This document shows, piece after piece, positions 52,912-60,913 of a stretch of 64,000 bases of DNA. How positions within the stretch are numbered: position 1 is the first letter of the stretch; the number at the start of each line of letters is the position of its first letter. This DNA is from an uncultured Tateyamaria sp. (lineage in GTDB: Bacteria; Pseudomonadota; Alphaproteobacteria; Rhodobacterales; Rhodobacteraceae): assembly GCF_947496075.1 (NCBI RefSeq), contig NZ_CANMBJ010000003.1, positions 151,834 to 215,833 on the forward strand, written 5' to 3'. Both the position numbers and the translations under genes were made by a program. Under the pieces are notes generated by a model. The model saw nothing but the letters and a program-made list of their open reading frames with translations, did no database searches and was not told the origin of the DNA.

Positions 52912-54450
52912 CTATTCCTGTGGCAGCTCTTGTGATGTTCCCAAGCGGGTGCAAACAAAACCATAGGCCGGCCACGTTACCGGCTCCGGTTGAGTGATCG
53001 GCAGCGTAACACACGACAGGTGCGGATTGCGGTGTTCGATCCAGCGTAACATCTGTTCCCCATCGGTCGGAATGACGACACCTCCAACAGGGCCGAGTTC
53101 AGGTATCGCCTCCTCTGTCCGCCACGTGACGCGGTAGGTCGCCGGTTGCGGCACCTCACCCAGAAGCTCGTGGTAGAGCGTGGCCATCCTCAGCTCATAG
53201 GACATCGACACAACAGGATTATCCACGGGGGACTGTGCCATCACGATGCCCAACTTATCGACCAAGTCGGCGTAATCTGGTTCGCGGGCGGCTAGGTACA
53301 AGGCCATTTCAGCCATACGTAAAACGCCCATGGCCAAAAGGAGCACACCGAGCCAAGGTTGCAGTCTTGGCCATCCCTTCAGCCACCAACCGATAGCTGC
53401 GACCGCACCGACAAGCAGCGGGCCTAATACGGGAAGGTGAAACGCTTGGATATCGTAAGCCCCGTACCAGATCACGAAGGGCAGAAATGCAAGTGCCGTA
53501 CCAAGCAAGAGCGCGATACCTGCCCAATCGGCATTGCGCCTGCGCCAGCCGATACCGAACGCCAAAAGACCAAGTGCTATAATGGGCAATGAAATCATTG
53601 GATGAGATTGGCTGAGCGTGCCAAACAAGACCGATGCGGTTTGCAGCGATTTGAGGCCGGAGCCATAGAGATCGCCGAAATAGGTGCCCGCAATGTAGTC
53701 GATCAGTTCGGACGTTGTCGGCGGCAGAGGCAGGTATTCGGAGTACGCTGTGGTTGGGGCGTGTGTGACCCATGCGAGATAGAGATACTGGCTGGCCCCA
53801 GCGGCAAGTAACCCAAGAACAGCAAGCAGAACACGCGGGCGCAGAAGAATGCGGTGGTGTGTGGCCATCACCAGCAGGCCGACCGGTGCCAGCATGACCA
53901 TCATGAGATGATTGCCGAAAGACAGCGCATAGATCGCGCAGGCGAGAATGAAATAGTATGTTTGCTTGGTCTCGACGAAGAGGATCAGCGCAAACACGAC
54001 GGAAAGAATGAACGCCAAAGCGAGGGGATAGACCTCGGCCTCAGTCGATTGCACGGCCATCAGACCGGCGCTGCCCAGAAGGAATGCGGCTGCCGCACCG
54101 AAAAATACGCTATGGGTCAGCCTTCCCACGATCAGGAACGCCATAGTGACTGCAAGCGCGCCGGGCAAAGATGCAAGGGCTATGGTCATGACGCGCCAGG
54201 GTTCGAACGGAAGATCGAGCACACGCACGATCGTCCCAATCAGCAGAACAAACGGATATCCGGGCCCATGGACAAGAATTGAGGTATGACCGAGGGTCTG
54301 GAACTTTGCAGAGTCACCCGCATTCAGCATCCCGCCGAGGCCGGGAAAGAGCAGGCTAGAGTAATAGGTCAACCAGACCAGAAAAATCGTGATCGCCAGC
54401 CATGGGCTTTGGTAGGCGGGTCGATCGTGTGTTTGGGTGGTGGTGGGCAT
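52912..54450 (-). CDS. DUF2723-family membrane glycosyltransferase (GT-C fold)
   Basis: A 512-residue polytopic protein with about ten helices and a C-terminal soluble part (about residues 400-512). The family motif LNAGDSAKFQTLG and HGPGYPFVLLIG in the first loop matches DUF2723, a GT-C-like group related to protein O-mannosyltransferases; the Asp after the first helix is the expected catalytic-site residue. It should transfer a sugar from a polyprenyl-phosphate donor on the periplasmic side. The nearby DprE1/DprE2/UbiA set could supply such a donor. Confidence 0.83.
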   Translation of the reverse strand: MPTTTQTHDRPAYQSPWLAITIFLVWLTYYSSLLFPGLGGMLNAGDSAKFQTLGHTSILVHGPGYPFVLLIGTIVRVLDLPFEPWRVMTIALASLPGALAVTMAFLIVGRLTHSVFFGAAAAFLLGSAGLMAVQSTEAEVYPLALAFILSVVFALILFVETKQTYYFILACAIYALSFGNHLMMVMLAPVGLLVMATHHRILLRPRVLLAVLGLLAAGASQYLYLAWVTHAPTTAYSEYLPLPPTTSELIDYIAGTYFGDLYGSGLKSLQTASVLFGTLSQSHPMISLPIIALGLLAFGIGWRRRNADWAGIALLLGTALAFLPFVIWYGAYDIQAFHLPVLGPLLVGAVAAIGWWLKGWPRLQPWLGVLLLAMGVLRMAEMALYLAAREPDYADLVDKLGIVMAQSPVDNPVVSMSYELRMATLYHELLGEVPQPATYRVTWRTEEAIPELGPVGGVVIPTDGEQMLRWIEHRNPHLSCVTLPITQPEPVTWPAYGFVCTRLGTSQELPQE

Positions 54451-54525
54451 CTTCTCTCGTTTCGCATGCCGCGTTAGGCTGCCGTATCGACGGTCAATCG
54501 CCTTGGAGCATTGGAATACTTTAAC

Positions 54526-56349
54526 CTATCTCTGAATGGTGTTGCCCGGTCGCCCAGGTGTTGCGGCGATCTCAAGCTGCGGTACGCCCGCGGCGACCAT
54601 GGGTGAAAAGAGCGTCCCTCCGATTCCAAAGGGCAAATCGACATTCTTTGCGACCTGCTCGGTCTCTGTCGTTTGTGCAGCCGACAGTTGGGCATTGCCC
54701 ATGACATACACTGCGCCACTTTTAAGGCCGACTTCGCCCAGCATGTCGATTTCAAGCCGGTCACCTGCAATGTTTAGCCGCGAAATACGCGCTGTGCCCG
54801 CTTCGATTCCAACTTGGCTGTCGATAAAATCGAACTGCGTACGACCAGCAGCTGGGATGAGCGGACCCTTTTCCTTGGTCATGAACTGGCGGCCGTTTGC
54901 CAGCGTCTCAAGCGTTGCGGTCACATCAGCCCCTGTGAGGCTGCCATCCTGCATTGAGGCCGTGACAGAACCAGCCATGCTTTCAAAGACTTCACCAAGC
55001 GTTTGACCGCGCCCGGCAAGTTGCAGATCTGCATTGAGTATGCCCTCGGGCAACTGGGGTGTGCCAATCAGACGTTTCTGCATCTTGCGAGATATCGGTT
55101 GCAAGATTTCGTAAATGGACGCATCAGAAATTTTGGCAGACATTGACAGGTCCGCTGCCCGGTCGATTTCAGCACTCGCTTCAATCCGGCCCAATGTCTC
55201 ACCTTGCGCTACCATGTCCAAAGACATGTTTTCGTTGCGTGAGACGAACGACACGCTCACGGTATCAAATGCAGCGCCGCCGAATGCAATGTCCTGACCT
55301 TCCAAATCAAAATCGATTTCGAATCCCCTAAGCCAATGGGTTGTGATTGGCGCAGTAGTCCAATTCCCTTCACCGACCCTCTTGATCGCGTCGGAAATGA
55401 CAGCATCTGCCGAAACCTGCAGTGTTTGCAGTCCTGGGATGATCAAGGTGTTTGACGTCGTGCGCAGAGTCAAATCTCCCTCAAGCGTAATACCAGCCTT
55501 TGAAAACGTGGCATTGGAGAGGCGGATTGTCGTGGGCGTCACTGCAAAATGCCCGTCGATCAACAGGGGGCCCGGCCCAAAGATATTCAAACTACTTAGA
55601 CCAGGCAGCAGATCTGCGAATAGGCTGTTGTCGGTTGTGTCATCTGATGGGTTGTTGTCCTCATCGGCGGCCACCGCGTCAAAGCTCAAAGACAGCGCCC
55701 CCTCGCTTCCGCCTTCTGAGAAAAAGGCGTGCGGATCATCAACCTGCAAGTCCATGAAGGTACGGTGGGACCCGGCAATGAAATCGCCGTTGATCGCAAT
55801 TCCTTCGGATGTGCCCCGTTGCATGACCGAAAGGTTCAGGCCGGAGATGCTGGTGTTGCCAGCAAAATCCAGAACGCCATCAGTTACAACGATATTGGCA
55901 GGCGTTTCACTGGCATCCTTTTCTGCAAACGCGAATTCTGACCACAAAGAGTTTGCCAAGCCGTCCTGATCCAACGAGATGTGCGGACGGTGCAAGTGCA
56001 GGCTTGCGACTTCTCCGCGCCCCGCAAGCAGTGGCGCGACCCTGAGCGTTGCATCAAGCCGACCTGAGGTCAGGAATCCTTCGGCCATACTGGCCTGGTC
56101 AACTGTGAAGACCGGGTCCGCAACGACAACTCGGAAGCCGGGGCGTATCGAGACTTCGGAGGATTCATGCAACATCAAATCGGAACTGGCGAGACGCCCA
56201 AGCTCGTGATTGATGCTGTCACGCACAACGCTGTCCAGGTTCAGCTTTGAAAGCAGCAAGAACGCCCCTGCGCAAATCGACAGAAGGCCAAGGGCGACCA
56301 TAACCCATCGTGCTGCAAGACCGAAACTTTGTCCGTTTCCTGTTCTCAT
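54526..56349 (-). CDS. AsmA-family protein
   Basis: A 607-residue protein with one N-terminal membrane helix (about 15-37) and a long periplasmic repeating-beta body, ending in the AsmA C-terminal region (about 460-590) with QFDFIDSQVGIEAGTARIS and LEIDMLGEVGLKSGAVYV. AsmA-like proteins form lipid-transfer grooves between inner and outer membrane. GGAGG precedes two adjacent ATGs; the second (56349) has the better spacing. It diverges from the UbiA gene and may move a lipid-linked or lipidated glycan. Confidence 0.88.
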   Translation of the reverse strand: MRTGNGQSFGLAARWVMVALGLLSICAGAFLLLSKLNLDSVVRDSINHELGRLASSDLMLHESSEVSIRPGFRVVVADPVFTVDQASMAEGFLTSGRLDATLRVAPLLAGRGEVASLHLHRPHISLDQDGLANSLWSEFAFAEKDASETPANIVVTDGVLDFAGNTSISGLNLSVMQRGTSEGIAINGDFIAGSHRTFMDLQVDDPHAFFSEGGSEGALSLSFDAVAADEDNNPSDDTTDNSLFADLLPGLSSLNIFGPGPLLIDGHFAVTPTTIRLSNATFSKAGITLEGDLTLRTTSNTLIIPGLQTLQVSADAVISDAIKRVGEGNWTTAPITTHWLRGFEIDFDLEGQDIAFGGAAFDTVSVSFVSRNENMSLDMVAQGETLGRIEASAEIDRAADLSMSAKISDASIYEILQPISRKMQKRLIGTPQLPEGILNADLQLAGRGQTLGEVFESMAGSVTASMQDGSLTGADVTATLETLANGRQFMTKEKGPLIPAAGRTQFDFIDSQVGIEAGTARISRLNIAGDRLEIDMLGEVGLKSGAVYVMGNAQLSAAQTTETEQVAKNVDLPFGIGGTLFSPMVAAGVPQLEIAATPGRPGNTIQR

Positions 56350-56851
56350 CATACTCCTCCCAACCGTTCACAATGTAACGGCGGTTTGTGCCTTCGGATC
56401 ACATCCTCAATACCCTTTCCGCAGTTTGAGGCCGGCACCGCTGAGCGACAGATTTCATACCGCAGGGCTTGTCACCATTCCGAAGAATGATTCCTAAGAC
56501 ACGGTGTTTTAGATACGTTTTAGTTTACAATGTAGGCAATCTGTTCGGCGTGGGTCATCATATTTGCAGCCCATTTCCCGGCCTTCCGCCGCCGATACCC
56601 CTCTCAATTGGGCGCATCCCTGCCGATGCCAAAGTTGCTCTGCCATCAGGTTTGCAACCTTTTTGCTTTTGTACCCACGCTGCTTCAACCAGCCAATCAG
56701 CTGCCGACTGTGACCTGTTCATATGAGGCTTTTGAAGGGTTGGGCGGTCAGACGCACGGCGCAATGCTGAAAAGGAACCTGAATGTGCCGTCACCACATC
56801 GATCGCTGAGAACTGGCCTCGTAACGGGAACAACCAGAGAGAGATTTACGC
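56350..56851. other. 500-base divergent intergenic region
   Basis: No convincing gene lies here; short frames on both strands lack ribosome sites or recognisable motifs. The AT-rich stretch around 56505-56560 (ACGTTTTAGTTTACAATGTAGG) is the likeliest promoter area for the AsmA and UbiA transcripts. GAGAGAG at 56834-56840 precedes the UbiA start. Confidence 0.5.
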
Positions 56852-58393
56852 ATGTCGGTCAAGAACCACGTCGATAGCATGTCCAACTCTGACTTGCAGC
56901 AACTGCACGAAGGTCAACGCGATGCGTTGGCCCGGGATCGGGTCGAGGCCTATGTAAGCTTGCCAGATCTGGAAACAGCCATCGACACACCGTTGGTGGT
57001 CGATCTTGATGGCACCTTGCTACGCTCAGATTTGCTGGTTGAGACCACGTTTCGCCGGTTGGGACGCAATCCTGGTGCGATCGTTGGTATGCTTCAGTCG
57101 CTCGGTGATGGAAGAGCCGCATTGAAACACTTCCTGTGCGCGGGCGCTGATTGTGCACCTGAAACTCTGCCTTATGACAAGACGATCCTGTCGATGATCC
57201 GTCTTGCGCACCTTGCGGGCCGTTCCGTTTATCTGGCGTCGGGTTCGCACGAGGACATGGTAAAGGCAGTTGCAGATCATCTGGGTATTTTCTCAGGCTA
57301 TTTTGCAACAACTTCGTCGGTGAACCTGTCTGGCAGGGCCAAGGCGGAACGCCTTGTGAAAGAGTTCGGAAGCAAGGGTTTCGACTACGTCGGCAACGGC
57401 GCTGCCGATTTGCCAGTCTGGGAACATGCGCGCCAGCCAATTGCCATTCGGACAACCCAACGTGTCGCGACGCGTCTGCGTGAAATGGCTCCGCATGCGC
57501 AGTTTGTTGAACACAATCGGTCGACATTGAGCGATTGGGCACGGCAATTCCGTGTCCATCAATATGCCAAGAACGCCCTTGTTTTTATGCCGATGATTGC
57601 AGCGCATGCGCTTAGTTTTGAAAACCTGTTTATCACGATGGTCGCGGCTGTGGCGTTCTGCCTTGCGGCGTCGGCCTGCTACATTCTGAATGATTTGGTT
57701 GACCTTCAAGACGACCGCGCACACCGGACCAAGAAGGATCGTCCGCTGGCGCGAGGCGACATTTCACTAATCCATGCAATGCTTGTTGTGCCGATCCTAC
57801 TAGTCCTCGCAACGGTGACGGCGCTTTCACTGTCACCAGCATTTGCGTTGGTTCTGGCCATCTATTTTGCGATGACGACAGCATACTCCTTTTTCCTCAA
57901 GAAGATTCTGCTCGTCGACGTGCTGACGCTGGCAGGTCTTTACACCATCCGCCTGTTGGGGGGTGCAGTGGCAATAGGTGTGGTGCTGTCTTCCTGGCTG
58001 ATGGTGTTTGCGCTTTCGATCTTCGTGTCGTTGGCGCTGATGAAGCGGTTCGTAGAGCTAACCGCCTGTGCAGATGCGGATCGAGCGTCGCCAGACAACC
58101 GGGACTATGAAAATGTGGACCTCGGAATGCTTGCGGCCCTGTCTGCAGCCGCTGGCTTTAATGCCGTGACTGTTCTTGCGCTTTATGTATCCGGCAGTTC
58201 TGTCACCAGACTCTACAGCAATCCCGAGATCCTCCTGCTAGCGTGTCCGATTATGACTTATTGGATCGGCCGGGCACTCATCCTGGCGCAGCGGCGGCAG
58301 ATGCAGGATGATCCGGTCGTCTTCGCCATCAAGGACCCGATGAGCAGGCTAAGCGGCCTTGCGATGCTCGCGGTGTTCGTATCGGCAATCTGA
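56852..58393 (+). CDS. HAD-UbiA fusion: polyprenyl-phosphate phosphoribosyltransferase (DPPR-synthase-like)
   Basis: A 513-residue two-domain protein. Residues about 45-215 are a HAD phosphatase-like domain with motif I VVDLDGTLLRSD, the SGSHEDM motif and YVGNGAADLPVWEHA. Residues about 230-513 are a UbiA prenyltransferase with about nine helices and the signature YILNDLVDLQDDRAH plus RPLARG, as in mycobacterial Rv3806c, which joins PRPP to decaprenyl phosphate. The HAD part could remove the 5-phosphate from the product, a step given to a separate phosphatase in mycobacteria. Genes for the next steps follow downstream. The assignment to arabinose rather than another UbiA pathway rests on those neighbours. 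Confidence 0.85.
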   Translation: MSVKNHVDSMSNSDLQQLHEGQRDALARDRVEAYVSLPDLETAIDTPLVVDLDGTLLRSDLLVETTFRRLGRNPGAIVGMLQSLGDGRAALKHFLCAGADCAPETLPYDKTILSMIRLAHLAGRSVYLASGSHEDMVKAVADHLGIFSGYFATTSSVNLSGRAKAERLVKEFGSKGFDYVGNGAADLPVWEHARQPIAIRTTQRVATRLREMAPHAQFVEHNRSTLSDWARQFRVHQYAKNALVFMPMIAAHALSFENLFITMVAAVAFCLAASACYILNDLVDLQDDRAHRTKKDRPLARGDISLIHAMLVVPILLVLATVTALSLSPAFALVLAIYFAMTTAYSFFLKKILLVDVLTLAGLYTIRLLGGAVAIGVVLSSWLMVFALSIFVSLALMKRFVELTACADADRASPDNRDYENVDLGMLAALSAAAGFNAVTVLALYVSGSSVTRLYSNPEILLLACPIMTYWIGRALILAQRRQMQDDPVVFAIKDPMSRLSGLAMLAVFVSAI

Positions 58394-58403
58394 CGGGCAG
58401 GTC

Positions 58404-58823
58404 ATGCTAAGATTTCTGTCAGAAGGTCACCCAATTGGGCGCTATGTGGCAACCGCAGTCCTGTCGGTGCTAGCGAACCTCCTTGCCCAAGAGATGACTG
58501 TGCGCGGCGTGCCGGATGCACACCTGATGGTGTCGATCGTTGTCGGAACGCTGGTCGGCTTTTTCATAAAGTATGTTGTCGACAAGACTTGGACGTTCCG
58601 CGAACGTTACACGACGCCCTTTGGTGAAGCGCAGCGCATCACCCTCTCCGGTCTGTTCAGCGTTTTAACAACTCTGATCTTCTGGGCATTCGAACTTGGG
58701 TTTCATGCCATCTGGCAGACGGATTTCGCCAAGTATCTTGGTGCGGTTCTTGGCCTCAGTATAGGGTACATTCTCAAGTTCTGGCTTGATCGGCGCCATG
58801 TCTTCAGGGAGAGCACCGTTTGA
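58404..58823 (+). CDS. GtrA-family membrane protein, likely lipid-sugar flippase
   Basis: A 139-residue GtrA protein with four helices and the family pattern RYVATAVLSVLANLL, FFIKYVVDKTWTFRE and GYILKFWLDRRHVFRE. GtrA proteins help flip polyprenyl-phosphate sugars; in mycobacteria the homologue Rv3789 works with the decaprenyl-phosphoarabinose route. Here it sits between the UbiA gene and the DprE1 gene, whose TTG start overlaps its stop. Confidence 0.9.
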   Translation: MLRFLSEGHPIGRYVATAVLSVLANLLAQEMTVRGVPDAHLMVSIVVGTLVGFFIKYVVDKTWTFRERYTTPFGEAQRITLSGLFSVLTTLIFWAFELGFHAIWQTDFAKYLGAVLGLSIGYILKFWLDRRHVFRESTV

Positions 58824-60145
58824 AAGACTTGAGCGGTTGGGGCCGATATCCCCGCGTGTCGGGACCGCTTAATGCGGCGTTTGACATCCGCCCGGCTGCC
58901 GAGGCGACTGCAGCCCTGCCGGGCGTAATTGCGCGCGGTCTTGGACGGTCGTACGGGGACGCTGCCATCGGGCGCAACAACACTCTTGATGCGACGGGGC
59001 TGAACCGGATGAAGGGGTTCGATCCTGACACGGGATTGTTGACAACCGAGGCGGGTGTGTCTTTGGCGGACATTATCGCGACCTTTCTGCCGCGCGGCTA
59101 TTTTCCATGCTGTGTCCCCGGCACCCGCTTTGTCACGGTTGGGGGCATGATCGCGTCGGATGTGCATGGAAAGAACCAGCACAACCATGGCACCTTTGGC
59201 GATCACGTCGAATGGCTGATGCTGGCACTGCCAGATGACCGGGTTGTCCGTTGCAGTCGGGACGAAAACGCGGAGCTTTTCACCGCCACTATTGGCGGTA
59301 TGGGACTGACTGGAACAATCCTATCCGCTGGGTTTCGTTTGAAGCAGGTAGAAACTGGCTGGATCCGCCAAAACACGCATGTCGCGCGCAATCTGAGCGA
59401 GGCAGTTGCCTTGCTGCGCCAGACCGCAAGCGCGACCTACACCGTGGCTTGGATTGATGTGCTGGCCCGCGGCGCCTCACTGGGGCGGTCACTGGTTCTG
59501 GAAGGGGAGCACGCTAGGAAAGACCAACTGCCGTGGGGGGATGTGCCATTTCCGCACGCACGGAATGGTCGGATCGGGGTTCCGACCGACATGCCCAGCT
59601 GGATGTTGAATGCGACGACGGTCAAGGCATTCAACGAGCTTTACTACAGGAACGGTGCTCGAAAGGCTGACCGGACGGTGCTCGTGCCTTGGGACGCCTA
59701 CTTCTTTCCACTCGACGGTGTTGCAAACTGGAACCGTATCTACGGGCGGCGCGGCTTTGTGCAACATCAATGCGTCATCCCAGATGCCAAGGCTGAAAGT
59801 GTGGTGTCCGAGATACTCGAACGTATTTCTAGCCACGGCGCCGGTTCGTTTCTGGCTGTCCTCAAGCGTCTAGCGTCCGGCTCTGGGTTGATGTCCTTTC
59901 CGATGGAGGGCCTGACACTCGCCCTCGACATACCGCTGAGCGATAAACTGATGCCATTGCTGGCCGAGATTGATGCGCTGGTCGTGGAAGCGGGTGGGCG
60001 GATGTATCTGGCAAAGGATGCGACCCAGTCGTCGGAGACCTTTGTTGCAGGTTATCCGCAACTTGATCAGTTCCGACGACTTCGGAACGAGATTGGGGCA
60101 ACAGGCCAGATGGCCTCGAAACTGTCTGAGAGGCTGGGAATATGA
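58820..60145 (+). CDS. dprE1: DprE1-like FAD-dependent polyprenylphosphoryl-ribose 2-oxidase
   Basis: Oxidises C2 of polyprenyl-phospho-ribose, the first half of epimerisation to D-arabinose. The 441-residue VAO-type flavoprotein has GLGRSYGDAAIG, the FAD-binding region TVGGMIASDVHGKNQHNHGTFG, and the C-terminal motif GGRMYLAKDATQSSETF with Lys399. It matches the spacing of mycobacterial DprE1: the residue 31 before that Lys, which is Cys387 there, is Ala368 here. The start is a TTG overlapping the GtrA stop. It overlaps the DprE2 gene by four bases (ATGA). Confidence 0.92.
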   Translation: MKDLSGWGRYPRVSGPLNAAFDIRPAAEATAALPGVIARGLGRSYGDAAIGRNNTLDATGLNRMKGFDPDTGLLTTEAGVSLADIIATFLPRGYFPCCVPGTRFVTVGGMIASDVHGKNQHNHGTFGDHVEWLMLALPDDRVVRCSRDENAELFTATIGGMGLTGTILSAGFRLKQVETGWIRQNTHVARNLSEAVALLRQTASATYTVAWIDVLARGASLGRSLVLEGEHARKDQLPWGDVPFPHARNGRIGVPTDMPSWMLNATTVKAFNELYYRNGARKADRTVLVPWDAYFFPLDGVANWNRIYGRRGFVQHQCVIPDAKAESVVSEILERISSHGAGSFLAVLKRLASGSGLMSFPMEGLTLALDIPLSDKLMPLLAEIDALVVEAGGRMYLAKDATQSSETFVAGYPQLDQFRRLRNEIGATGQMASKLSERLGI

Positions 60146-60903
60146 GCGATACCGATCAAGAGCCCTCGCAGAAAAGTCTGCTTTTGGTTGGCGGCACCTC
60201 TGACATCGGTCGGGCGGTGGCGGCGGCCTATGCCGCGATGGGCTGGAAGATCACGCTCGCTGCGCGTGACGTCGAAAGCGCAGAGCGCAACGCAGCCGAT
60301 ATCCGGACACGGACGGGGGCACACGAAGTCGCTGTACGCCCCCTCGATATCCTGGATGCGGCACGGTTTGAAACATTTCTGGATCGGCTTGATGCATTAC
60401 CGGACACCGTGGTGTGTGTTGTCGGAATGTTGGGCGATCAGCAACGTGCGCAGGAGGATGCGGAATACGCGACACAAGTGATGCGCACCAATTTCGAAGG
60501 CCCCGCCCTGCTGCTTGAGATGGTGGCCGCGCGTTTCGCCGCGCGTGGGCGCGGGCTGATCGTTGGGGTCAGCTCGGTTGCCGGTGATCGGGGTCGGGCC
60601 TCGAACTATGTATATGGCGCGGGAAAGGCCGGGTTTTCCGCCTATCTCTCAGGGTTGCGCAACCGGCTCGCGGGCACAGATGTGCAGGTGGTTACCGTCA
60701 AACCAGGCTTCGTGCGCACAAGCATGACTGCAGGCATGGACCTTGCCGGCCCGCTGACTGCCGAACCGGATGCTGTTGCCGAGCGCATCGCTGGGCTTCA
60801 GACGCGGCCGGCCGACGTCATCTATGTGTTGCGTGTCTGGCGCCTGATCATGTTCATCATCCGGTCCATTCCTGAAACAATATTCAAGAAGCTGAAGCTC
60901 TGA
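60142..60903 (+). CDS. dprE2: DprE2-like SDR, 2-keto reductase
   Basis: Reduces the keto intermediate from DprE1 to give polyprenyl-phospho-D-arabinofuranose. The 253-residue SDR has the nucleotide motif LVGGTSDIGRAVAAAYAAMG, GVSSVAGDRG and the active-site YVYGAGKAGFSAYLSGL (Tyr and Lys). The C-terminal helix with RVWRLIMFIIRSIPETIFKK is typical of DprE2 and may bind the membrane. Overlap with dprE1 indicates coupled synthesis. Confidence 0.9.
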   Translation: MSDTDQEPSQKSLLLVGGTSDIGRAVAAAYAAMGWKITLAARDVESAERNAADIRTRTGAHEVAVRPLDILDAARFETFLDRLDALPDTVVCVVGMLGDQQRAQEDAEYATQVMRTNFEGPALLLEMVAARFAARGRGLIVGVSSVAGDRGRASNYVYGAGKAGFSAYLSGLRNRLAGTDVQVVTVKPGFVRTSMTAGMDLAGPLTAEPDAVAERIAGLQTRPADVIYVLRVWRLIMFIIRSIPETIFKKLKL

Positions 60904-60913
60904 GGTGTCACGA

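Noticed and set aside
56558-56833. 91-codon minus-strand frame in the AsmA/UbiA gap
   Set aside because: No ribosome site, no recognised motif and unusual composition; treated as non-coding.
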